From Mesodorylaimus sp. YZB2_4 (taxonomy: Eukaryota > Nematoda > Enoplea > Dorylaimida > Dorylaimidae), in contig JASANH010000220.1 of NCBI GenBank assembly GCA_030248295.1, positions 620,001 through 684,000 on the forward strand: 64,000 bases of DNA, in the 5' to 3' direction. Below are positions 24,395-35,290 of the stretch, one piece after another; the stretch's first letter is position 1, and each line of letters opens with the position of its first letter. Made by a program: the position numbers and the translations under genes. Below the pieces are notes generated by a model. That model was not told where the DNA came from. It saw only the letters and a program-made list of their open reading frames with translations, and ran no database searches.

Positions 24395-25368
24395 GGTTCT
24401 TGAGTAAACGCGACCAGCTGTCGGAGTCCGCCAAGTTAGACAGACAAGTGAGGCTCGATTGATCGTCTTGAGTCTCAATTACGGCTATGAATAAGCACAA
24501 GGGAGAGGGAGGAGCGAGTGACGTAGTCGGCCATGAAATACCCTTTCTTTTGGGAATAGGTGTTTGCGCACAGACTAGAAAGCTATGTTAGCACCTGCAA
24601 ATGGCGGGGTTTTCCCGCCCGTCAGAAACCCATTCTCATAATCTCATTGAATAGGAATACAGGCTTGACGTGTCTATGTAGATTACAGAATCACGAAATC
24701 GTTCAGCTGAGTAAAAGGATAACTATCAGCGAACTATTTTGCCGTTTCTCATGGATCCAGGCTGTCTTTTTCGAGCTAACATGTATGCGCTCAGCTGCTC
24801 TCCACGACGGATTGTCTTGTAAAAGAAGCTTTGTTTTCTTGATCATGTAAGCTAAAGAACAGCTTTTCTGCAGGTGCGAATGCCATATTTTGCTTCGTCA
24901 TCATTGCCATTGCCGTTGACTCAGGCCTGTCTGACAGCCAAGAGGGTATTGAATTCTTGTGTGATGAGGTAAGGCTTTGAATTCGCATATTGCACTCTTT
25001 GAAATTATCGCTCGCGCAATAAATTTTTTATATAACTACATACGATAGCATCAAGCATGTACAGTATCTACTGTACATGCTTGATGCTATCGCATCTGTC
25101 CTCTGATGTAAAGTTCGGAGAACATCCACTGGGCGCGTATTACTGGAGGGAGTTACTCGTGGAGCCTCTGACATTTTGTCAAGGATGACCTCTCTTGCTT
25201 CATATCACACTTTACACTATCGCACCATTCCTGAGCTGTAAATCCATTTTTACAGCGGAAGAACACACTGAATTGTAAAGACAGGCTCTTCTTTCCCCAT
25301 CCCCCCGGCTAGCCCTCATTCGTGATTGGTGATCGCAGGCAAACGGTTGGTTGGATCGCGCGGCGAGA
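24395..25368. other. Intergenic with long hairpin
   Basis: Holds the 50-bp inverted repeat at 25043-25092 and otherwise unremarkable sequence. A good acceptor (GATCGCAG) at about 25331-25338 suggests that the following gene has a spliced 5' leader. Confidence 0.45.
25043..25092. repeat. Perfect inverted repeat, 24-bp arms, 2-nt spacer
   Basis: The left arm begins CGATAGCATCAAGCATGTAC and the right arm is its exact reverse complement, with the spacer TC. Its inner part contains the TACAGTA/TACTGTA word that recurs through the window. Confidence 0.95.
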
Positions 25369-26410
25369 ATGGGGGACCCGAGCTTGTCGGCGCAGGCGCA
25401 GTCACAATCGCAGGTGGAGAACATGCACGACTGGTGCGAGCGGTTACGGAGAAAAGGCATGCAAAGCCTGATGGAAGAGTTCAACGCGATCAGATCGGAG
25501 CCGCTGGCCGGAACGACGACGGCGTGCGAGCAGAACGCGGCGCTCAACCGATACAACAACATTACGCTGCTGGACAACACGAGGGTGATCCTGAGCGACG
25601 GGCTGGCCCAGCAGTACATCCACGCCAGTTACGTGGACGGCTACAACCGGCAGAAAGCGTACATCATCTCGCAGGTGAGTGCAGGGTGGCAGGTGAGTGC
25701 GGCCTGGAATAATGCCCTCTGTTCAGGCCCCCGTCCCACCGGCCATCGTCGACTACTGGCGGATGGTGTGGCAAGAGCGAATCACGTTGATCGTCTGTCT
25801 GACGTCGTTGAAAGAGCGAGGCGGCGCCAAAGCCGACATCTTCTTCCCGCCCGAAATGTCGAGGCCTTTCCGAGCCGGCCCGTTTCGCATCATTGCCGAG
25901 TCGATCAATCCGATACCAGGCCATCGTCGAGTCATGTTGGTCCACTTGCGGCTGACTTGCTGGTTCGCCAAAAGAGGGGCGCCTCCTCGCCTCGTCATCA
26001 TGATCTACTACGGCAACTGGCCGGACACGGCGGTAAGTGAGCAGGGGACGGGACGGGCTTCGGCCTGCTCCATTCTTGCTTGCTTTCAGGTGCCGCAGGA
26101 CACGGCCCAATTCCTCAAGTTCGTTCGGCTGATCAAAATGTTCGAAGTGTGGACAGGGGATCGCGCTCCGCCAGGTGCTCGTCCTCCCGCCTTGGTTCAC
26201 TGCAGCGCCGGCGTGGGTCGTTCAGCCACGTTGGTAGCGTGTCGAATCGCTATGGATCAACTCGAGGCCACCGAAATGGTCGACGTACCCGCCCTCGTGC
26301 GAAGAATGCGACGTCAACGAGCCATGGCCGTCCAAAACGTGCTCCAGTACGTCTTCATCAACCTGCTCGTCGCCGAGGCCACTCGTCAGCGTCGAATGCA
26401 GTTCCAGTAA
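25369..26410 (+). CDS. Non-receptor protein tyrosine phosphatase
   Basis: Three exons: 25369-25674, 25727-26032, 26090-26410; 310 residues, a single catalytic domain with no membrane segment. Motifs in order: NRYNNITLLDNTRV, YIHASYVDG, QAPVPPAIVDYWRMVW, the general-acid loop YGNWPDTAVP, and the catalytic signature VHCSAGVGRSAT with Cys242 and Arg248. These residues are intact, so the enzyme should dephosphorylate phosphotyrosine. The compact domain and its basic C-terminal helix resemble nematode single-domain phosphatases, many of which are sperm-enriched. Tissue is inference only. The gene is more GC-rich than its neighbours. The first intron carries two identical donor sequences 18 bp apart. 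The start is the first ATG after a consensus acceptor. Confidence 0.9.
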
Positions 26411-27975
26411 ACCGTCGTATCCGCTCTGATTCCTGATCGTCAGTGACTGAGTGTACGAGTTTGGGTGTCTTGCTGTGTCGATTCGCAAATGTGCCTTGCG
26501 AGCATAACGTAGAGATCACGCACATGCATCATGCACAATCGTGTTGCGGAAAATCCGATTATCGAGGCAGTCTTGGCCCAAAAATGCAGAATCGCACTCC
26601 AGAAATTTGTAGCAGCACTGAGAGCCAGAACAGAAATCAACGGGCTGTGGCCAGTGCCTACTGGTGGCTGACAAAGAACCGCTTGCTCGCATCGCAGGAT
26701 CGTTTACAGCAGGTGTCCACCGGGGTCGTGGCCTAGCGGGTTAAGGCGTCTGCCTCTCACGCTGGGTGCTCACTTCCAGGGGAGGGTTCGGCTCCCGCCT
26801 CGGTACAAAATGATTGTCAATTATGTGCTCCTTAGCCCTCGAGCGCGCCTTCTTGTGCTTGGCTATGAATAAAGTATGACATGACATGATATGACATATA
26901 CTCACTTTGTGAGTGACTTGATGAGGTTATGCACCAGGATACCTGTTAAGATCACCACGCTCAGTACTTTTTCTAAGGGTATTGTGTCCACTGATCCATC
27001 GCCCCCACTCTGATTCCTACTCAGTGACTCGAGTTACACGTCAGATTGGCACGAGTTTGTGTGTCTTGCTGTGTGGATTTTTGATTGATGGAGAGTCTTG
27101 ATCGAACGGGTCAGTGTGCCGAATGCACAAATGTGCTATCGAGAACGAGTCTGCCCATTCCGCGCTCATAAGCATGAATTAATTAGACAATTTTTCTTAG
27201 ACAAATGCATGTCATTTGTTGAAGAACGAGGTATACTCGAGGCCAAGACACAGACAGCAATACCAGAATTGGAAAGGGTGTTTCAGGGCGTCAAGCAGGC
27301 TTTATCAGATCAGATGGCATAAAGGAAATTGAGCAAAGGGAGCATGTGCACACGATCAATACCACGAGATCAACGACATAGACGAAGAGACGTCCGAAGA
27401 TCCGCGGACGTTGCGCAGCTAACGAACAACGCTTGAAGCTTCAGCGAGTCAAAGGCTTATCATTATTTCAAGCTCTCAACTCTCAAGCCCAAGGACTGCA
27501 ACAAGAGACAAAGCTCAAGTCTGCTTGCTCGGATGCTGTAAAAATAAACTCCCGCTTTTTATTAGTCTTATAACATTTTGTCTGCTTTAAGGCGCGAAAA
27601 TTCACCTCGCAACCATGTGCCCGTATAGCAAAAATCTAATCATGCGCTTGCATGTAGACCGTCACCTGTAATGTAATCTTTGTGAGTCAGAACGCCTACC
27701 GGCTATACATGACGTGTGACGGAAGACGTGATTTTGGTTACTTGTGGTGTATAAATTGGAGAAAAACAGTTCGGTGAGTATGTAGTCTTACTGTACAAAT
27801 AAATCTGAAAGCGTGGAGAAAGGTGGACCCATAAATAAATAAATACTGTAACTGCGCACTTTTTGCGGACTGACTTTCATATCCATTTGATTCTTAATTT
27901 ACATCGATTTGTTCCTAAAAGGCTGTTTCTGTCTCCTCGTGCAGCTTGTGATCCTGCCGTCACGTCGTCAGAGCA
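26411..27975. other. Intergenic apart from one SINE
   Basis: Besides the SINE at 26715-26905 I see only short open frames (for example 27098-27322, +) without family resemblance. Confidence 0.45.
26715..26905 (+). mobile_element. tRNA-derived SINE (Glu-like head)
   Basis: A tRNA-like head at about 26728-26806 has an A-box-like GTGGCCTAGCGGGTTAAGGC, an anticodon-like loop CTCTCAC, and a T-arm GGGAGGGTTCGGCTCCC whose stem pairs perfectly. The acceptor arms do not pair and the variable region is too long for a functional tRNA. A short unrelated body follows, then a TATGACATGACATGA-type tail. This is the usual build of a tRNA-derived SINE. Confidence 0.6.
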
Positions 27976-30482
27976 ATGGCAGTCGAACGGAGGTCTTTTA
28001 ATTATGGCCATCGACAGAAATTTACATTCGATGCTGTGCTGTTTGGAAAGGATCTACTTACTGGAGGTGTTGCTGCGAGTGTTGCAAAAACAGCCACGGC
28101 ACCGATGGATCGGGTCAAACTGCTTTTACAAGTAAGATAAAAATTTTGAAATTTAGAACCTATTGTAGAGAGCCCGGTTGTTCGTACGGGCTGGCGGGGC
28201 ACAAGTAAGAGCTGGCCAAACATTTCTTGTGAGGACACACTGTTGTTGATCCTGTCTGACCAGGTGAGAGATCAGCTGTCCCTCCCACCCACTCGCTTTC
28301 TACTGATGCTGTGCCACAAACAGCGGCGAGGGCAGACCGAATGCTAAAGATGGAAAGGACAGGTGTGGGTGAATCTCCCAATAACGATAGGACATGCTGC
28401 ATCTTCTTATGATACTCATACTCGTTCCAACCAAGCAAATGCCATTTGTTTTAGGTTCAAAACGCTCAGAAGTTCTTGCCTGTCAATGAAAGGTATACGG
28501 GAGTTATGGACTGCGTCGTACGGGTCGCCAAAGAGCAAGGCGTCATCTCATTCTGGCGAGGCAATCTGGCCAATGTCATACGATACTTCCCAACTCAGGC
28601 CTTTAATTTCGCTTTTAACGATACATTTAAAAGTGTATTCGTCGGAAATGTCGATAAGAAGAAGCATTTTTGGAAATTCTTTGCAGGCAGGTGCTTGAGT
28701 GATAGGTTCGATTTCTAGCTTATATTTGCTTTGTTTCAGGCAATCTGATCTCTGGTGGTGTGGCGGGTGCAACGAGTTTATGCATCGTTTATCCGCTCGA
28801 TTTTGCTCGCACTCGGCTAGCTGCTGATATTGGTCGGGACAAGATGACGCGGGAGTTCAGTGGTTTGGCTCATTGTTTCAAGAAGATCTACAAATCGGAT
28901 GGCATAATTGGCTTGTATCGGTAGGCCTGATATCAAAGGTTCTCACAGTAAGCTAGGACAATCGGTTTTGTTATAGTGGCTTCGTAGTATCCGTCCAATG
29001 CGCAATAATTTATCGTGCTGCGTACTTCGGCGTATTTGACACGGCCAAAGCAATGGTGGTTAGCGATCCAACTAAACTGAATTTTTTCGCTGCGTGGGGC
29101 ATTGCTCAGGCAAGTGTCAGCGTGTGTTTTGACTGTGGCCTGGTCCTACCTTACTTCAACCTTGCGTTACCAGCCCAAAGGTCCACCTGATCTCTGATCC
29201 TCTGAGTGAGTAGCAATCAATGCATCTAGAAATGTAGAGGATGGTTATTGAATGCAGTTGGGAAAGTCTCACTTGGTGTTGCCTTCGTGGTCAGCAGTCA
29301 AAGTATGAGAGTGCGGCCGTTTGATCCTTCCAGCTAGCGGCGTTGATTGCCAAACGAAAAGTTGAAAGTTCAATGCCGATCCGCTCCAAGTTCCTTTATT
29401 CTTTTTTTGTTCCGAACTTTGATTTTTTCTTTATCCTGTCACATGAGCACGGCTTCAACCAAAAAAGATACATTGCTTCTACACGGAGGCTTAAGAAAAT
29501 GGCCCAGGGCAAGAAAGGTTGGAGCAGAGCATAGAATTTCCAACTTTTTGTGTATCAATCTGAATCCTGACTTGATCCGACCAGCGCCATTTTCTAGGAG
29601 CATTAAAAGGTAATTAAAGTAGTTGGAACCCCATTTAGGGGGCTGTGACCGCTGGCTGGCTGATCGTGAGGCAATGGTACATGAAACTTCTCAAATGCGT
29701 TCTACGATCATGTCCTACGTTTCTAAATTCTAATTATAATGTAGGACACAGGGTATTGCTAAACTTATGCACATGACTGTATGCATTAGCTAGAATAAGT
29801 CGAAGGACATGACTTGAAATTGAAGTGGTTCAGAAAAATTAAGCCTGTGAAAGTGACCTTTTCTTATCATGGTTTCATCTTCACAAAAGACATCAGGAAT
29901 AGAATGAAAGCCAGAGGACACACCTGACGGAGTTTCATGGAGAGTACTACACTGTGTTTCCCAATGCGAGGGTCTGGCTGCCTGGGCTCACCGCTCAAAG
30001 CAGATGGCACATGAACGTAGAGATAGGTCTACTTGATGACAGCCCAGCCGTTATTGAGACCTTCCTAAACCAACTGTTATCAGTAAGGCTGGGTGTTCCG
30101 CGGATTATGCCCTTACTGCTGTGTGTGGTACGACCGAGGGAGCATTAGGGATAGGAAGCATGTAGCCGGTGATCAGTCAGTCCTTGTCTTAGCAGTTAGG
30201 ACACTAGGGCCATCAATCTTGTTCTAATACGACACTTGGTTTTAGCTCGTCACCACGGGAAGCAGTTTGACTGCCTATCCATGGGACACGATCAGACGGC
30301 GGATGATGATGCAGTCGGGACGTTCCGACGTGTTGTATCAAAATAGCTGGCATTGCGTCAAGCAGATGTTGGTCAATGAAGGACCCCGTGCGTTCTACAA
30401 GGGTGGGCTTACTAATGTCTTCCGAGCGTCCGGTGGCGCCCTCGTCCTCGTTGTCTATGATGAAGTGAAAAAGTATTTTTAG
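27976..30482 (+). CDS. ant: Mitochondrial ADP/ATP carrier
   Basis: Five exons: 27976-28131, 28455-28686, 28740-28920, 28977-29109, 30246-30482; 312 residues. The protein shows three mitochondrial-carrier repeats with [24 protein letters not shown] and [13 protein letters not shown]. The RRRMMM hexapeptide is the specific signature of ADP/ATP translocase, which exchanges matrix ATP for cytosolic ADP across the inner membrane. Every junction fits the family alignment, but two introns (after 28686 and after 29109) must begin with GC to keep frame: AG|GCAGGT and CAG|GCAAGT. GC-AG introns are a known minor class. The last intron is 1.1 kb and has no recognisable content. The two preceding introns are about 50 bp. 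Confidence 0.95.
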
Positions 30483-31185
30483 TCCAGTGTCTGCATATGT
30501 TGTGCCTCGTTAGGGTTGTGCATTTACCATATCTGGTTTTTTATTGTTTATGAGATGTTATTATTCTTGGACTCATTGTGGAGCAAGGCGTGTGTTCACA
30601 TATCAGCTCGAAGGAGGGACACTGCTATGAAATCCGCTTTCGTGCTCGTGCAGGCAAGATATGAAACAGTTTGCGCCAGTTTTTTGGAGCTGACAAGACC
30701 AAGGAGCGAGTTGGCGTTGAGCCATGGCCAGGGATATTCTATGACACTATTCCTTAGGAACGCACACGATGCAATAAGGACTCGGGAAAAAGTAAAGGTG
30801 AGTGGAAAACTCATTAGAAATCAGGATGATGAATAAAACTGAAGCCCTGAGCTAACAATCGAACCCTCACATCTGCGTTATCGCTTCAAGACTCGAATTT
30901 TTAAGTGTGCCTAAAGAAATGTAAATTCATGGGTGCGTTTCGTCGCGGAGCGACGGAGGATGTGGAATGATGTGAACTGGGTGCTCCAACGGTCAAAAGT
31001 CCTGTTTGGCTGAATGGGAAAATTGAAGGGAATTTAGTTGGCCGGCCAAACCAAACTAGCGCACTCTGCGCCCAATCAAGTCGTGTAGCCGCAATGCCTA
31101 TGATCAGGACATCAATAACATCAGGGTCAACATACGTCTCGCAATCTATTTTTCACCAAAAACTTCGCCCACGTGAGCAGAACCC
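30483..31185. other. Intergenic, nothing recognised
   Basis: Short open frames on both strands; no family, repeat or RNA gene recognised. Confidence 0.4.
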
Positions 31186-31189
31186 GTTA

Positions 31190-31445
31190 TGCTTGGCAGC
31201 AGTCAACCTTATGAAGGAGCTGGGGGCGGGCCACACGGCTCACTGGGAGAATCTCCGCACGAGGGCATCCTGGACTGGACTCTTCCTCGGACGATGGCGA
31301 GTGGCCTGTAAACTCTGTCGGTGTTCGACAGCTGAGACTGTCTCCTCGTTTGGCTTCCGTTTCTCGACGGCTCTGGGTTAGCCACCCACGATGGTTCGAA
31401 AACCGACCACCCTTGGCGGGCATTGAACCCTGAGCGAGTCTAGTT
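31190..31445 (-). mobile_element. SINE copy 1 (tRNA-headed family A)
   Basis: Reads on the minus strand. It shares with the copies at 42836, 43893 and 54200 the blocks CAGTCTCAGCTGTCGAACAC, CATCGTCCGAGGAAG and CCAGGATGCCCTCG, and at its far end a degenerate B-box region (AGGGTTCAATGCCCG). It is truncated at the 3' end. Confidence 0.75.
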
Positions 31446-31739
31446 ATCAAGGTAATATGGGTAGAAGAAATCCGGACACCTGCACCTATCATGGGCTGGA
31501 TAGCGCTACATTGGATAGGATACCGCGTGGAATTGGGGAGCCCATATCCAGCCTTAACGCCACTGCGGTTATGCCCATGTTATACTATCCCAGTCGTTCA
31601 GAGCTCTGTCATCGACCAGCCAAGTCTTTGATTGGGAAACATGCTCCCTCACGTCAGCTGGTAAGCAGTAATGCATAGGTACGGTATAGCACCGTCGAGG
31701 AGACCCCAAGGGGACATGAAAAGGATTTTCACGACTGGC

Positions 31740-32270
31740 AACAGGAGGCTGATCGTAAGCTCACGATCAGTCATCTGTTTTTTGCCGTTTCATCCATGAA
31801 GCCAATAAATAATGATGGACCCAGGACACTGTCTAGTGGGACGCCGCTGCTGACTCTTACAGTCGATGAACCAGCTTTGTCGACTCATGTAAACTGAACC
31901 CAGGCGTCCAAATAAGAACGAACCCAGCGAACTAATTTAGAGCTTAGTAGATGGTGTGACTCTCAAATTTTGATCAGTTTGTAGTGCAATGCTTGATCAA
32001 ATGCCGTTTTTAAGTCAAAGAAAACTCCACCGACAACTCGAAATAATTTGCCGTTGAGCCAATCATGAGCCAATGCTGAAGTCGTCGAAAATCCTTGCCA
32101 ACAAACGTGGGAGTAAAAGCTTCCGCACATGAGATTCCAATATTTTGACATTATCGGCAAGAGCGAAGGGCGATTGTCGGTGGGTCGATCTGGTGCTCGT
32201 AAACTCTACGACTCGGTGGACGGGATTAGTCCATACTGACTTGGACAGACTTGAATATGCCCCATGCAAA
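31740..32270 (-). pseudogene. LINE-type reverse transcriptase fragment 1
   Basis: On the minus strand, broken frames encode GVFFDLKTAFDQALHYKLI (reverse-transcriptase motif with the first catalytic Asp) and further on SSGVPLDSVLGPSLFIGFM, matching the SGVPQGSVLGPLLF block of non-LTR elements. Upstream frames (FALADNVKILESHVRKLLL) also fit the fingers region. Stops and frameshifts show it is dead. Confidence 0.65.
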
Positions 32271-32642
32271 TGGTATCACAACTGTACCCGTACCCATGAA
32301 GGACGGCTGACATGAGGTTGTGATTGAGGAAGTTGGCCTGTTCTGATCGTGAATGCTGACAGATTACGACACACCGGTATTTCTGCGCAACAAATCTATG
32401 ATTGGTTGGACAGTCCTAATTATAAGTTCGTCCTGGCGGCCAGGGTCTGTAAGGGGTGTAGTGTTTACCCTTCCATCTAGTTCCAGCAAGTCAGTGCCAG
32501 TTACCGGTTATAAAGGTACGATGCCAGTCAACACGCCAGATCGCCCGATCAAAGTGCAGCCAAAGGCTCATAAAATAGCTCCTTGGTGAGTGTGTGCCGT
32601 GTCTCCGTCGGGTGCGGAGGTTCAGTAAACTCAGTGATTACA

Positions 32643-33714
32643 GGTCGACCGTACCGCCGTAGGGGGGAAGGGGGTGGTACGGTACGGTACGGGTACGGCA
32701 CTGAAAATAGGCCAGTACGACCATACCGAGTTTTATAATGATTTGTGTGTATTTTAGCGCTCGGGTACATTCCTTCGCTTCAAAGCGACTAATTTTTATG
32801 ACGAGAAAATCAATCTGCCAGCTGTTGGTTTATACTCTCAAACTGTTGTGAGATGACTGATCTAAAAAAGTAACCAAAATTTCAAGCATGTACTCGCGGA
32901 GCATCTAATCTTATAATCCTGATGCTAGTACCTGACTTTGGGGCTGTGATCCTTCTGAATTCTACTCAGTGCTGGCTAAAACTGCTGCTTTCTTGAACTG
33001 AAATGCGGTCATTCATGGGGTCGCTGTTGCTGAATTCGAGGCGCCTGCCATGCTACAGTTTCCTGCACGTAAGACTAAAGTCCTTGCCTTCAGTTTTTCG
33101 AAGCGCTGGTTAGGAAACCCAAAGTTAATCAAATTTCAACGGATGTTTTCTAAAAGGTTCTCTCATCCATCTTGATTCTTGATTCAAAAATTTTGCTGGC
33201 ATCTTTGTGCAAAACATCGAAACAGGAGGATTCTGGATGCCCTGTATGAGCGGATCACCAAGTGTCGTGGCACAGACATATAGCACGGTCATCACACATT
33301 TCCCATATCAATGTAGCTGTAGATCATGAGTGCATATCTAGTCTTTGAGCATATAGGTACAGGAGCATGGTAGAGCTAAAGAATTTCTGGTAATCTGCGA
33401 TATCAAAGGAGTGGAGTCCGCTTTGAAGTCAAGGACTTTGTTATCTCAAGCCTAGACTTCCATACTCCATTGCCGTTGTTGGTTACAATGTCTTACAGCC
33501 CGACGATGATCAAACTGTTCACAGCAAAGAACTAGATTAATATAAACGACGATTTTTGAGATGCACACCAGAGTTAAAAAGCCTTTACTTAAAATATCTA
33601 TAAAATCTTTTGAAAAAATTTTCAAATTTTTTGCCAAGATAAAGGTTTTTATTAGTACGGTACTGCGAGGTCGGTACGGTACGGCCGTACGAGGCCCCAG
33701 GTACGGTCGACCCT
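32643..33714. mobile_element. Candidate GTACC-rich element with short terminal inverted repeats
   Basis: The 13-bp sequence GGTCGACCGTACC at 32643-32655 recurs as its exact reverse complement at 33702-33714. Just inside each end is a GGTAC-rich low-complexity stretch (about 32675-32700 and 33655-33690). The right end abuts the reverse-transcriptase fragment at about 33715. I see no transposase frame inside, so if real it is non-autonomous. Confidence 0.35.
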
Positions 33715-34690
33715 GGCCTGGCGGTTTATTTCGATTTGGCAAGAGCCTTCGATAAGATTCCCCTTTGCTCTTTAATGTCGACACTCCAAAATCATCATCG
33801 TTTTCCAGTCAAGTTGCTTGCATGGATCAAGTCATATTTATCGAATCGAACCCAGCATGTCTCAGTTTGTGACTGCGCCTCAGCTGACTTGCCAGTAGTG
33901 TGGCGTCCCCCAAGGCATCGTGCGTGGCCCTGTCTGGATCCTCTGCTTGTGGAGTTCAAATATCGATATCCTGACTTTTCCGTGGCTACTTTTGCGGATG
34001 ATTGTCGGCTTCTCGTTCCTATTAAAAATCTGGATGACGGTTGGTACAGCTCAGCCTGCTATCGATTTTATTAGCTCAACAATATCGAAAATTAGACTGG
34101 CATTCAACACGGACAAAACAAAATCCGGGGTTTATCGTCTCCGTGGCTCAATGAAAGAACAGCATGCTCTGCGTTTGAATGGCCAACAGATTGATTCAAA
34201 TATGTGGGCGTTTTATTTTCTTTCCACATGAAATTTTCTGCTCATGTTAGCCAGGCTGTCCGAAGTGCATGCTCTATGATCGGTGCCCTTTAACGGAAAT
34301 TCGGACGGTATATGAATTCTAGAATTCTTGGAACTGTTTATCAATCCTGTGTTAGATCGAAGCTTGCGTATGGTGCCATTCGTTGGGACCCCATTCTGTC
34401 CAAGGGTATTCTGGAACTAGAAAGAGCTCAGAAGCTAGCAGCTCGATGCTCTCAATGACTGGACTATTCCGTACGAATCTGCTTTGAATAAACTCGGTTG
34501 GCAATCTCTTTAAGCCCGTCGTAAGCAGCTGAAGCTAATCCAGCTTTATAAATTTCTTCTTGGAATTCAGGAATATCACCAGCAATACAAGAAACAAGTC
34601 GACGCTGGCCGTCGTCACAGCCAGAGATGAGTCCTGTCTCACCAGCTTGTGGTTCCTGCTCATCAGTCGCTTACACGCAGTCGTTTGATT
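33715..34690 (+). pseudogene. LINE-type reverse transcriptase fragment 2
   Basis: Frames on the plus strand encode, with frameshifts, YFDLARAFDKIP, LLAWIKSYLSNRTQHVSV, GVPQG-like sequence, the polymerase motif TFADDCRLLVPI with the catalytic Asp pair, and the CR1/jockey-style tail ending LERAQKLAARC. A full reverse transcriptase would need several repairs of frame, so this is a relic. It differs in sequence and orientation from fragment 1. Confidence 0.8.
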
Positions 34691-35290
34691 TTTCTGCAAT
34701 CACCTTATGGAACAAGTTATCAGTAGGCATAGGCGAGAGCAAGCTTGCGATCTTTTTATCCCCTATCAAAAACATGATTGTGTAACTTTTTGATTGGTTT
34801 TTTGCCTGGTTTGTCTCTTCCTTGACTAATACTTATTCTGGTAGTTTTTTTATTTTTTAAAATGTTCTGCTCTTTTTCATGTCTTTCCATGCGTGAGTGC
34901 AGTGCAACTGCTTCATTGAAAGTAACATAAGTCATTTTGCAGGAGGTCTCTACATTTCCAAAACAAGCAGTCATTCCAGTTAATTGGGTTCACCCAAAGC
35001 TTCTAGTTATCGATCTTGATTGAGTCACGTGATTGAGTCAATAAATTCTGGCACCTGACACTTTTGACACGCAGCAGAGGCGGACGCATTTGTCAGTAAG
35101 ACATGACGCCAGTCGCACAACAAAACCGAACCGATCAGCGAGAAATATGTTTAAATTAGCTCAATTTGATATAAGCATTTGCTACCTGCAAATCAAGATG
35201 TCTGCTGTGTACTGTAATTCTGAGTCATTACAATTTGCATTTTGCAATTAATCTTCTCTTCTCCCATTCAATTGATTCTCTAAGATCAAA
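34691..35290. other. Intergenic, promoter side of eIF2D
   Basis: AT-rich; no gene recognised. The 3' remainder of the LINE may extend into the first 100 bp. Confidence 0.4.

Noticed and set aside
25043..25092. MicroRNA precursor
   Set aside because: Arms are perfectly paired with a 2-nt loop, unlike real pre-miRNA hairpins, which have a larger loop and mismatches.
26728..26806. Functional tRNA-Glu gene
   Set aside because: Acceptor stem does not pair, anticodon stem has mismatches and the variable region is too long; it has a SINE-like body and tail.
29343..29613. Two open frames in the long ADP/ATP carrier intron
   Set aside because: No ATG-initiated conserved protein; a complete carrier is obtained without them.
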